A stretch of DNA of 64,000 nucleotides from the NCBI RefSeq assembly GCF_000009265.1, contig NC_008379.1:186001-250000 (forward strand), written 5' to 3'. This DNA is from Rhizobium johnstonii 3841 (lineage in GTDB: Bacteria > Pseudomonadota > Alphaproteobacteria > Rhizobiales > Rhizobiaceae). Under the pieces are notes generated by a model that searched no databases, was not told where the DNA came from, and worked only from the letters and a program-made list of their open reading frames with translations. Shown in pieces: positions 55,532 through 63,497 of the stretch; the stretch's first letter is position 1; each line of letters begins with the position of its first letter. A program made the position numbers and the translations under genes.

Positions 55532-56536
55532 TCATCCTTTCCTGCCCAGCCGGAAATGGAAATTGGCCGTGAAGATGCGCGTGTTCAGCCAGATGGCGAC
55601 GAGAATGATGGCGCCGGTGACGATCTGGGTGAAGAACGGCGATATGTGCATCAGGATCAGGCCATTGCCGATGACGGCGATGGTCAGCGTGCCCAATACG
55701 GTGCCGAGGATGGTGCCGCGCCCGCCCATCAGCGACGTTCCGCCGAGCACCACGGCGGCGATCACCTGCAGCTCGAAACCGACGGCGGCATTGGACGAGC
55801 CGGAGCCGAGGCGAGCGGCGATCAGCAGGCCGGCGACGGCGCAGGCGACGCCGGAGATGATATAGACCGAGGCGATGATCCATTTGGCGGGCATGCCGAC
55901 ACGCCGCGCCGCCTCTGCATTGGAGCCGACCGCCACGACCTGCCGGCCATATTTGGTCGCGGTGATGACGACATAACCGAGAATAGCGATGACGACGGCA
56001 ATGACCGCGGGGATCGGGAAGCTGAGGATTTCGCCCCGGCCGAGCGCGAAGAAACCCGGCGCATCCTTGATCGGAATGGAATAGCCCTGGGTCAGATAGA
56101 GCGCCAGACCGCGCAGGATCGAGAGGCCGGCAAGTGTCACGATGAAGGCCGGGATGCCTTGATAGGCGGTAAACCAGCCCTGAACCAGCCCCATGAAGCC
56201 GCCGAGCACGAGCATACCGATGACCACCGACGGCCAGGGGACGCCCATCGCCATGACGATCGCAGCGACCGCATTGATGAGGGCGACCTGCGAGCCAACC
56301 GACAGATCGATGCCGCCGGTGATGATGACGAAGGTCATGGCGATGGCGACGATCAGGATGGGGGCGGCCTGGCGCACGATGTTCAGGATGTTGCCGAGCG
56401 TGAAGAAGGTTTCGCTGCCGATCGAGAAGAAGATCATGCAGGCGAGGAAGAAAATGGCGATCGACAGGACCTGTGCGTGTTCACCGAAGAAATCGGCGAC
56501 GCGCGAGCCGTGGCCGCGTTCCGTATAAGCCGTCAT
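55532..56536 (-). CDS. ribose-type ABC transporter permease
   Basis: A 334-residue RbsC-like BPD_transp_2 permease of the CUT2 family, with about ten membrane segments. Family landmarks: FVIITGGIDLSVGSQVAL, GNAEAARRVGMP-like region (VGSNAEAARRVGMPAKWI) and VVLGGTSLMGGRGTILGT. It overlaps the ATPase gene by four bases. Confidence 0.92.
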   Translation of the reverse strand: MTAYTERGHGSRVADFFGEHAQVLSIAIFFLACMIFFSIGSETFFTLGNILNIVRQAAPILIVAIAMTFVIITGGIDLSVGSQVALINAVAAIVMAMGVPWPSVVIGMLVLGGFMGLVQGWFTAYQGIPAFIVTLAGLSILRGLALYLTQGYSIPIKDAPGFFALGRGEILSFPIPAVIAVVIAILGYVVITATKYGRQVVAVGSNAEAARRVGMPAKWIIASVYIISGVACAVAGLLIAARLGSGSSNAAVGFELQVIAAVVLGGTSLMGGRGTILGTVLGTLTIAVIGNGLILMHISPFFTQIVTGAIILVAIWLNTRIFTANFHFRLGRKG

Positions 56537-57354
56537 TGCCTGGCTCCTTCACCGACGATCAGCCTGACGAGATCCTCGAGGTTGGTACTGCCGATCTGCC
56601 GTTCGGCCACCTTCGTGCCCTCGTACATCACGGCAATGCGGTCACAGACCCGGAAGAGATCCTGCAGCCGGTGGGTGATGAGGATCACCGAGACCCCGTT
56701 AGCCTTGACGCGGTTGATCAGGGCCAGAACCGCCTCGACCTCGGCCACGGCAAGTGCTGATGTCGGCTCGTCCATGATCAGCACCTTCGGCTTGAAGGAG
56801 GCGGCGCGCGCAATGGCGATCGCCTGGCGCTGCCCGCCGGAAAGCTGGGCGACCTTGCCGGTCAGTCTCGGTATGCGGATCTCAAGCGAATCCAGCATCT
56901 TGCGGGCTTCCGCCAGCATCGTCCTGGTGTCGAGAAACGGCCCGCGGCTGAGTTCGCGGCCGAGAAAGAGATTGCCGACGACATCGATATGATCGCAGAG
57001 GCTGAGATCCTGAAACACCATTTCGATGTTCCGCCCACGCGCATCCGCGGGGCCGGAGAAACGGACCTCCTCCCCCTCCATGGTGATCGTGCCGGCATCG
57101 GGAATATAGGTTCCCGAGATGATCTTGGTCAGCGTCGACTTGCCGGCGGCGTTATCGCCGACGAGGCCCAGGCATTCGCCGGGGAAGATGTCGAGATCGA
57201 CGCCGCGCAGCGCCTGGTGCGAGCCGAAGGACTTGCGGATGCCGCGCAGTGAGATGCGCGGGTCGGATCGGGTGCTGCCGGATGTTCCGGTTCCGGAGGG
57301 TGCTGCCCCTCCGGAACCGGCGACAGCGATATCATGCTGTCCGTTGCCGATCAT
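56533..57354 (-). CDS. ribose-type ABC ATPase, single domain, with low-complexity N-terminus
   Basis: A 273-residue ATPase with one nucleotide-binding domain, like FrcA, not the double-domain RbsA. Walker A GDNAAGKST, with Asn-Ala in place of the usual Gly-Ser/Asn-Gly, signature LSGGQRQAIAIARA and Walker B VLIMDEPTSALA are present. Residues about 10-32 are Gly/Ser/Thr-rich (AGSGGAAPSGTGTSGSTRSD) and are encoded by a perfect 14-bp inverted repeat. ATG at 57354 overlaps the binding-protein stop (ATGA), and no other start is near, so the hairpin is inside the translated region. Confidence 0.9.
   Translation of the reverse strand: MIGNGQHDIAVAGSGGAAPSGTGTSGSTRSDPRISLRGIRKSFGSHQALRGVDLDIFPGECLGLVGDNAAGKSTLTKIISGTYIPDAGTITMEGEEVRFSGPADARGRNIEMVFQDLSLCDHIDVVGNLFLGRELSRGPFLDTRTMLAEARKMLDSLEIRIPRLTGKVAQLSGGQRQAIAIARAASFKPKVLIMDEPTSALAVAEVEAVLALINRVKANGVSVILITHRLQDLFRVCDRIAVMYEGTKVAERQIGSTNLEDLVRLIVGEGARQ
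57287..57320. repeat. perfect 14-bp hairpin in the first codons of the ATPase gene
   Basis: CCGGTTCCGGAGGG (57287-57300) and CCCTCCGGAACCGG (57307-57320) pair perfectly across a six-base loop, 31 bp inside the ATPase gene that follows the binding-protein gene. Its position parallels the hairpins at 25743-25820. Confidence 0.85.
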
Positions 57355-58304
57355 TTGAAGACGGCCCGGTACGGCTCGACATTCTCCTTGGTCACGATAG
57401 TGATCGGCACCGAGATCGTCTTGGTGACGGCCTCGCCGGCCGAGGCCTTCACTAGCGCGTCGACGGCGGCACCGCCCATTGCGGCCGGATCCTGCTGGAC
57501 GACGGCGACGACGAAGCCGGCATCGATACCGGCAATGGCTTCAGCAGTCAGATCCCAGCCGAACACCTTGATTTTGTCCTGCTTGCCCTGGCTCTGGACG
57601 GCGGCGATCGCCCCCATCAGGGCCGGCTCGCCAGTGGCGTAGATCGCTGTCAGGTCAGGATTGGCGGTGATCAGGTTTTCAGCCGCCGCAAGGGCGTTGT
57701 CCTGGATATTCTGGCCGTCGACGACGCCGGCCATTTCAATGCCGTCGACGCCTTTCAGGGTCTTCTCGAAGCCGTCCTGGCGGATGTTCTGGATGAACGA
57801 GTTCAGCGCGCCGACGACGCCGAGCTTGGCTTTGCCGCCCATGTTCGCCTTGACGTAGTCGAGGAAGTATTTGCCCATGTCGGCGCCGGCCGCGGCATTG
57901 TCCACGCCGATCTGCGCCTTCTGCGGACCATCGGGCAGGATGGCGTCGATGGCGACGACAGGAATGCCGGCATCGGCCGCCTGCTTGACCGCCGGCATGA
58001 TGCCGTTGACGTCGATCGCCACGACAGCAAGGCCGGAGACCTTTTCCTGGACATAGGTTTCGATCGCGCTGTTCTGCGCCGTCGTCTCGTTGTTGGCGTT
58101 GAAGATCACCAGCTTGACGCCGGCGGCATCGGCCGCCTTCTGGGCGCCCTCATTCATCTGGTTGAAGAAAAGCGCCTGCTGGTTGATCTGCACTAGTGCG
58201 ACGGTCTTCTTTTCCTGCGCCTGAGCGCCGGTGAGGCCGATGAAGGTCAATGCCGTAAATCCGGCGGCTGCGATCATCGTTCGTCTTGTCAAATTCAGTG
58301 TCAT
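57351..58304 (-). CDS. ribose-type ABC transporter substrate-binding protein
   Basis: Periplasmic_binding_4 family protein of 317 residues. The signal peptide (LTRRTMIAAAGFTALTFI, cleavage near AQA-QEK) is followed by the fold's KKTVALVQINQQALFFNQM, VQEKVSGLAVVAIDVNGI and IYATGEPALMGAIAA. ATG at 58304 follows GAGGATGAG. It resembles ribose/xylose/fructose binding proteins; the ligand is unknown. First structural gene after LacI. Confidence 0.92.
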   Translation of the reverse strand: MTLNLTRRTMIAAAGFTALTFIGLTGAQAQEKKTVALVQINQQALFFNQMNEGAQKAADAAGVKLVIFNANNETTAQNSAIETYVQEKVSGLAVVAIDVNGIMPAVKQAADAGIPVVAIDAILPDGPQKAQIGVDNAAAGADMGKYFLDYVKANMGGKAKLGVVGALNSFIQNIRQDGFEKTLKGVDGIEMAGVVDGQNIQDNALAAAENLITANPDLTAIYATGEPALMGAIAAVQSQGKQDKIKVFGWDLTAEAIAGIDAGFVVAVVQQDPAAMGGAAVDALVKASAGEAVTKTISVPITIVTKENVEPYRAVFK

Positions 58305-58341
58305 GTTCTCATCCTCTTTTGGTTTTTGACGTTGCTGATTA

Positions 58342-59364
58342 TTATTTCGCAGGCGGCGCAACGGAGTTCCGCACCACGATTTCGACAGGCAGGAGTTCTT
58401 CCGAGGCGGATGGTTTCCACTCGTGCCAATTGGTTTCCAGAAGCAGTTCCAGCGACCGCCTTCCGATCTGGCGCACCGGCTGGCGGATGGCCGTCAGCGG
58501 CGGCGCAAAGAGATGAAGCGGACCGACATCGTCGAAGCCGATGACCGAGATGTCGCCTGGGATCGAGACGCCTCGGCTTCTGAAGACCTCGACCAGCCCG
58601 ATGGCGATCTCGTCGGAGCTGGCGAAAATCGCCGTCGCTTTTCGGTCTCCGGAGAGGTAGTCGAGTGCCGCCGCACGGCCGTATTCGATCGTATATTCGC
58701 CGGCATAACGATCGGCCCGGGCCTCACCGCCATGCCGCTCCCTCAGCGCTTTCAACAGGCCGTCATAACGCCTGCGGGCGCTGATCATGCGCTCGTCGCC
58801 GCCGATGAAGAGAACGTGGCGATGGCCCTGCTCGGCCAGATGTCGGCCGGCGAGATGACCGCCCTGCTCGTTGTCGCAGAACAGCTTCGGCGCCTTTGAA
58901 TCGGGAATGTCCTCGTCGACGATGATGACCTTGCCGCTGCCGTTGATCAGCGCGGCAAGCGCGCCGTCGTCGGGGTGGTTGGTGACGAAGATCAGGCCGT
59001 CGACGTGATTGCGCTCGATCAGCTGCAGATATTCGATCTCGCGCCCCGGTCGGTTGAGCGTGGCGTGCAATGAGACCGCGAGCTTCTTTTCATCGGCCGC
59101 CTGCTCGACGGCGGCGACGAGCGTCGCGAAGAAGGGATTGGCGATATCGGGCACGACGAGGCCGATCGTGTCCGAACGCCCCCTGCTTAGCCGGCGTGCA
59201 TGCGGGTTCGGCCGGTAGTTCAGTGTCTTGATCGCATCCTCGATGCGCTTCTTGGTCTGAAAGGGAAGATCGAGGCTGCCGTTGACGAAACGCGACACGG
59301 TGGTGACCGACACGCTGGCCGCGGCGGCAACATCCTTCAGACTTGGCGTCGTTCCCCTGGCCAT
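58342..59364 (-). CDS. LacI-family transcriptional repressor
   Basis: A 340-residue LacI/PurR-type repressor: helix-turn-helix and hinge at 8-60 (SLKDVAAAASVSVTTVSRFV, RRLSRGRSDTIGLVVPD) and a sugar-binding core (FASSDEIAIGLVEVFRSRGV, GFDDVGP). It leads the leftward operon and is 37 bp upstream of the binding-protein gene. Two tandem palindromes of the LacI-family type lie 16-41 bp upstream of its start, so the repressor very probably controls itself and the whole operon. Confidence 0.92.
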   Translation of the reverse strand: MARGTTPSLKDVAAAASVSVTTVSRFVNGSLDLPFQTKKRIEDAIKTLNYRPNPHARRLSRGRSDTIGLVVPDIANPFFATLVAAVEQAADEKKLAVSLHATLNRPGREIEYLQLIERNHVDGLIFVTNHPDDGALAALINGSGKVIIVDEDIPDSKAPKLFCDNEQGGHLAGRHLAEQGHRHVLFIGGDERMISARRRYDGLLKALRERHGGEARADRYAGEYTIEYGRAAALDYLSGDRKATAIFASSDEIAIGLVEVFRSRGVSIPGDISVIGFDDVGPLHLFAPPLTAIRQPVRQIGRRSLELLLETNWHEWKPSASEELLPVEIVVRNSVAPPAK

Positions 59365-59379
59365 TGACTGGGCCCATTG

Positions 59380-59405
59380 TAAAGCGGTTTAGTAAAGCGC
59401 TTTAC
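59380..59405. promoter_or_regulatory. tandem LacI-family operators
   Basis: GTAAAGCGCTTTAC (59392-59405) is a perfect 14-bp palindrome with the central CG of LacI-family operators. TAAAGCGGTTTA (59380-59391), one base off perfect symmetry, lies next to it with centres 13 bp apart, so two dimers could bind side by side over the transcription start. Confidence 0.85.
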
Positions 59406-59412
59406 AAGACAA

Positions 59413-59435
59413 TATCGAATGATCGCCGTTGTCAA
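59413..59435 (-). promoter_or_regulatory. promoter of the LacI operon
   Basis: On the reverse strand TTGACA (59430-59435) is followed after about 15 bp by TATTGT, or after 17 bp by TTGTCT. The operators begin right after the -10, a layout that gives repression by blocking polymerase. Confidence 0.6.
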
Positions 59436-59497
59436 CAGCGATGAACGCACGAGATCTGTTTTTCTTGCCAGCCGATCGAAACTCGACCGGCGGGCAG

Positions 59498-60367
59498 TCA
59501 GGCGATCGTCGGGTCGAGCTTGTCGCGCAGCCAGTCGCCGGTGATGCTGATCGACAGCGTCGTCAGCATGATGACGAAGGACGGCGCCAGCATGATCCAG
59601 GGCGCGCGGGTCAGATATTCGCGCCCGTAGCCGACCATGTTGCCGAGGCTGGTCATCGGCGGCTGCACGCCGAGGCCGAGGAAGGAAAGGCTGCTTTCCA
59701 TCAGGATGATCTCAGGGAAAGTCAGCGTCATCGAGACGATCAGCGTCGAGGCGATGTTCGGCAGGATATGCTTGAGATAGACATGGGCCGGCTTGGCGCC
59801 GAGCTGCGTGACGGCGGCGGCATAACCCTGGCCACTGGCGGCGATGGCAAGGCCGCGGGCGATGCGTGCATAGCGTTCCCAGCCGTAGAAGCCCATCAGG
59901 CAGATGAGCAGCGGCAGCGAACTGCCGAAGAAGGCGAGCACGGCAAGTGCCATGATGAGGAAGGGCATGGCCGCCTGGAAATCGGCAAGCATGACGACGA
60001 GCTGCTCGACGACGCCACGAAAATAAGCGGCGAGAAAGCCGAGCGTCGTACCGACGAAGGCAGAGATCAGGGTTGCGCCGAAGGCGATCAGCAGCGAGAT
60101 ACGGATCGACACGATGAGGCGGGAGAGAACGTCGCGGCCGAGTTCGTCGGTTCCAAGCCAATGCGCGGCATTGCCGGGCAGTGACAGGCGGTTCTTCAGG
60201 TCGAAGGCCGTGATATTGTAGGGCCGGATCCAGTCGGCCGTCAGCGCGATCAGGATCACGACGGCGATCCAGGCGAAGCCGATGATCACGAAAACCGGCA
60301 CGCCGCGCTTCTTCTTCGCGCGCACTTCGTAGATGACGGTCGCCGGTTGAGCAGAGATATTTGTCAT
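59498..60367 (-). CDS. peptide-type ABC transporter permease (DppC/OppC type)
   Basis: A 289-residue permease with the family motif HWLGTDELGRDVLSRLI and the docking loop VTQLGAKPAHVYLKHILPN. ATG at 60367 follows AAGGAGCGG. It is the last gene of the leftward oligopeptide operon that begins beyond the right edge of the window. Unrelated in sequence to the system at 15294-20320 beyond family level. Confidence 0.9.
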   Translation of the reverse strand: MTNISAQPATVIYEVRAKKKRGVPVFVIIGFAWIAVVILIALTADWIRPYNITAFDLKNRLSLPGNAAHWLGTDELGRDVLSRLIVSIRISLLIAFGATLISAFVGTTLGFLAAYFRGVVEQLVVMLADFQAAMPFLIMALAVLAFFGSSLPLLICLMGFYGWERYARIARGLAIAASGQGYAAAVTQLGAKPAHVYLKHILPNIASTLIVSMTLTFPEIILMESSLSFLGLGVQPPMTSLGNMVGYGREYLTRAPWIMLAPSFVIMLTTLSISITGDWLRDKLDPTIA

Positions 60368-60378
60368 GGTTCCGCTCC

Positions 60379-61308
60379 TTAATGCCTGGCCTGGTTGCTG
60401 CGCAGACGTGGGTCGAGATAGCCGTAGAGGATGTCGACGACGAAATTCGAAAACACCATGGTCGCCGCCACCAGCAGCAGGATGCACTGGACGACTGCGA
60501 GATCGCGGTTGGAGACGGCGACAACGAGAAGCCGGCCGACGCCCGGCCAGGAGAACAGCGATTCCACCACGACGGCACCGGCGATCAGAGTGCCGACCAT
60601 GAAGCCGGCGATCGTCACGATCGGGATCGCCGCATTCGGCAGCGCATGGCCCCAGATGACGTTTCGCCAGGCAGTGCCTTTGGCGCTGGCCGTACGGATA
60701 TAGGGCTGGCCAAGCACCTCGATCATCGCGCTTCGGGCAAAGCGGGCAAGAATGCCGGCACCGCCGATGCTCATGGTGATAATCGGCAGAATGGCATGCA
60801 TCCAGCTGTCCTGGCCGCCCGACGGCAGTAGGCCGAGCGTGACGGAGAAGACCAGCACCAGCACGAGGCCAAGCACGAAGCTCGGCATGGTGAAACCGAC
60901 CACCGCGCTCGCCATGACGGCGCGGTCGGTCGAGCTGTCGCGGTGGAGGGCGGCGTAGACGCCAGCCGGAATGCCGATCGCCAGCTTAAGGATGAGGGCC
61001 GGGATCGTCAGCTCCAGCGTTGCCGGAATGCGGTCGAGCACGAGCTGGATTGCCGATTGGCCGTCGCGCATCGAAATGCCGAGATCACCGCGGGCGATCG
61101 CGCCGAAGTAGCGCAGATACTGCACCCAGATCGGCTGATCGAGACCCCAGGCGGCTCGGAAGGCGCGGATCGCTTCCGGCGGCGCTTCCGGACCCATGAT
61201 CGTCAGGGCCGGGTCGCCGGAAAGGCGCAGAACGACGAACGCGAAAGTCACCACCAGCACGATGGTCATCAGCGCGCGGAACGCCCTTATGAGGAAGAAA
61301 CGGATCAT
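60379..61308 (-). CDS. peptide-type ABC transporter permease (DppB/OppB type)
   Basis: A 309-residue permease; family N-terminus (RLSGDPALTIMG, WGLDQPIWVQYLRYF), six membrane segments and the docking loop TASAKGTAWRNVIWGHALPN. The usual LxPGDP motif is RLSGDP here. It begins three bases after the ATPase stop and is followed by the second permease gene. Confidence 0.9.
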   Translation of the reverse strand: MIRFFLIRAFRALMTIVLVVTFAFVVLRLSGDPALTIMGPEAPPEAIRAFRAAWGLDQPIWVQYLRYFGAIARGDLGISMRDGQSAIQLVLDRIPATLELTIPALILKLAIGIPAGVYAALHRDSSTDRAVMASAVVGFTMPSFVLGLVLVLVFSVTLGLLPSGGQDSWMHAILPIITMSIGGAGILARFARSAMIEVLGQPYIRTASAKGTAWRNVIWGHALPNAAIPIVTIAGFMVGTLIAGAVVVESLFSWPGVGRLLVVAVSNRDLAVVQCILLLVAATMVFSNFVVDILYGYLDPRLRSNQARH

Positions 61309-61311
61309 GGC

Positions 61312-62313
61312 TCAGCTCTCCATGAGCGTTGACGCGGATGCGGACGTGACGAGGTGGCAGGCAGCTTTTCGACCCGCCTCGATGGTGACGAATTCAGGCG
61401 TCTCGACGCGGCAGCGCTCGACGGCATGGCCGCAGCGGGGATGAAAGGCGCAGCCGGCAGGCCGGGCAGCGGGGTTCGGCGGTTCTCCCTGCAGGATGAT
61501 ACGGTCGCGCAGCGCCGTGCCGGGAACCGGAACGCTGGAGACCAATGCTTGCGTATAGGGATGCAACGGGCTGCGGAAAATATCCTCCGAAGCGGCTTCC
61601 TCGACGATCCGGCCGAGATACATCACCGCGACGCGGTCGGCGATGTTGCGCACGACCTTCAGGTCATGGCTGATGAAGGCCATGGCGATGCCGCGCTTTT
61701 CCTGCAGGTCGCGCAACAGGTTGATCACCTGCGCCTGGATCGAGACGTCGAGAGCCGAGACCGGCTCGTCGCAGACCAGAAGCTCCGGACTGGTGGCGAT
61801 GGCGCGTGCAATGACGACGCGCTGGCGCTGGCCGCCCGAAAGCTCGTGCGGATAACGCTCCGCCTGATCGCGGCGAAGACCGACGGCGACGAGCAGTTCA
61901 TCGACACGTCCGCGCCGCTCCTCCTCGCTTCCGACGGCATGGATGGCAAGCGGTTCGCCGATCTGAGCGCCGATCGAAATGCGCCGGTCAAGGGCTGCCA
62001 GCGGATCCTGGAAGACGAGCTGCATGCGCGCCCTCAGGCTACGCCAGCGCGGCGTTCTGAGTGCCGGCATCGCCTCCCCGTCGAAGCGGACGCTGCCTTC
62101 GGTCGGAGCTTCGAGCCCGAGCAGCAGCCGGCCCATAGTCGATTTTCCTGAGCCGGATTCGCCGACGATGCCGAGCGTCGTCTTCGGCGCGACCGACAGC
62201 GAAACGCCGTCGACCGCCCGGACATGGCTCGGCTTTCCGAAGACGCCGCGGCGCATCGTATAGGTCTTGACGAGGTCGTTCGCTTCGATCAGCTGAGGTT
62301 CGCTCATGCCCAT
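61312..62313 (-). CDS. peptide-type ABC ATPase (OppF/DppF type)
   Basis: A 333-residue ATPase: Walker A GESGSGKST, signature [15 protein letters not shown], Walker B LLVCDEPVSALD and the peptide-ATPase C-terminal region GCAFHPRCGHAVERC whose cysteines may hold an iron-sulfur cluster. The start may be ATG 62313 or two codons later. It overlaps the OppD gene by ten bases. Confidence 0.92.
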   Translation of the reverse strand: MGMSEPQLIEANDLVKTYTMRRGVFGKPSHVRAVDGVSLSVAPKTTLGIVGESGSGKSTMGRLLLGLEAPTEGSVRFDGEAMPALRTPRWRSLRARMQLVFQDPLAALDRRISIGAQIGEPLAIHAVGSEEERRGRVDELLVAVGLRRDQAERYPHELSGGQRQRVVIARAIATSPELLVCDEPVSALDVSIQAQVINLLRDLQEKRGIAMAFISHDLKVVRNIADRVAVMYLGRIVEEAASEDIFRSPLHPYTQALVSSVPVPGTALRDRIILQGEPPNPAARPAGCAFHPRCGHAVERCRVETPEFVTIEAGRKAACHLVTSASASTLMES

Positions 62314-63311
62314 GCCACTCCCTGCTGTGCCTGCATGAGGTTCGGCTTCGATGCGGTGGCGCCGTCACTGAGCGGATGGAAGCAGGCGGTTGCACGGTCG
62401 TCGTCAACTGCGACGAGCGGCGGTACTTTGTTATGACAGAGTTCCGAGGCATGGCCGCAACGCGGCGCAAAGGCGCAGCCGCCGGGCATCCGGCCGGGCT
62501 GCGGCACGGTGCCGGGGATCGGTACCAGCCGGTCGCGGCCGGCATCGATACGCGGAATGGCATCGAATAGCCCGCGCGTATAGGGATGGTGCGGCGACCG
62601 GAACAACGATTCCGTCGGGCATTTCTCGACGATGTTGCCGGCATACATGACGCAGACGCGTTCGCAGATCTGCGACACCGCGCCGAGATCATGACTGATG
62701 AAGACGATCGCCATGCCAGTTTCCTCGCGGATCGAAATCAGCAGATCGAGGATCTGCGCCTGGATCGTCGCGTCCAGCGCCGTCGTCGGCTCATCAGCGA
62801 TCAGCAGATCCGGATTGCCGGCAAGCGCCATGGCGATCATCAACCGCTGGTTCTGGCCACCGGAAAATTCATGCGGAAAATTGTCGAAACGGCGCACCGC
62901 GTCGGGAATGCCGACCATTTCCATCAGGCGGACGGCCTCGTTGCGGGCGGCCCTGCCGGTCAGGCCGCGGTGCAGTTCGACGGCTTCGGCGATCTGGCGC
63001 CCGGCGCGGATGACCGGGTTGAGCGAGCTCGACGGATCCTGGAAGATCATGGCGATGCGGCCGCCGCGAATGCTTTCGAGCTTCGTGCGCGACGCGCCGA
63101 TCAGCTGATCGCTGCCGAGACGCACGCTGCCTGAGACGGAAGCCTTTCCAGGCAGGAGCCCGAGTGCCGCCAGCCAGGTGACCGACTTGCCGCAGCCGGA
63201 TTCGCCGACGAGACCCACCGCCTCGCCCTTCTCGATCGCCAAATCGACGCCGTGCAGGACTTCGATACCGCTGAAAGCGACCTTCAAATTGGAAATTTCG
63301 ACCAATGGCAT
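62304..63311 (-). CDS. peptide-type ABC ATPase (OppD/DppD type)
   Basis: A 335-residue ATPase: Walker A GESGCGKSV, signature FSGGQNQRLMIAMAL, Walker B LLIADEPTTALD and the C-terminal FAPRCGHASELC cysteine motif. ATG at 63311 follows AAGGAGAGG. Upstream lies a hairpin repeat and then the binding-protein gene. Confidence 0.92.
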   Translation of the reverse strand: MPLVEISNLKVAFSGIEVLHGVDLAIEKGEAVGLVGESGCGKSVTWLAALGLLPGKASVSGSVRLGSDQLIGASRTKLESIRGGRIAMIFQDPSSSLNPVIRAGRQIAEAVELHRGLTGRAARNEAVRLMEMVGIPDAVRRFDNFPHEFSGGQNQRLMIAMALAGNPDLLIADEPTTALDATIQAQILDLLISIREETGMAIVFISHDLGAVSQICERVCVMYAGNIVEKCPTESLFRSPHHPYTRGLFDAIPRIDAGRDRLVPIPGTVPQPGRMPGGCAFAPRCGHASELCHNKVPPLVAVDDDRATACFHPLSDGATASKPNLMQAQQGVAWA

Positions 63312-63358
63312 TTCAGCCTCTCCTTCTTGCATTCCCGCCGGCCGCCAGATCCGAATGA

Positions 63359-63402
63359 GAGCATGATGCCGAAAACCGCTCACACTTTTCGCCATCATGC
63401 TC
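63359..63402. repeat. rhizobial intergenic hairpin repeat
   Basis: GAGCATGATG (63359-63368) pairs with CATCATGCTC (63393-63402), and the stem continues inward as CGAAAA/TTTTCG with one mismatch around the CCGCTCACAC core. It lies between the binding-protein and OppD genes and belongs to the same broad AAAACCGCT class as the repeat at 50108-50229. Confidence 0.75.
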
Positions 63403-63497
63403 GTGCCTGTCGGGCCTGCCTGGTTTCCGGATAGCCGGTGCACCAAATGGCAGCGAGCCGGAGTTTCCCCCGGCTCGCTGATGTCGTCAGGTCTTGA

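Noticed and set aside
55133..56992. 619-codon forward frame across the PHP, permease and ATPase genes
   Set aside because: Antisense to three well-supported genes and composed of low-complexity acidic and basic runs.
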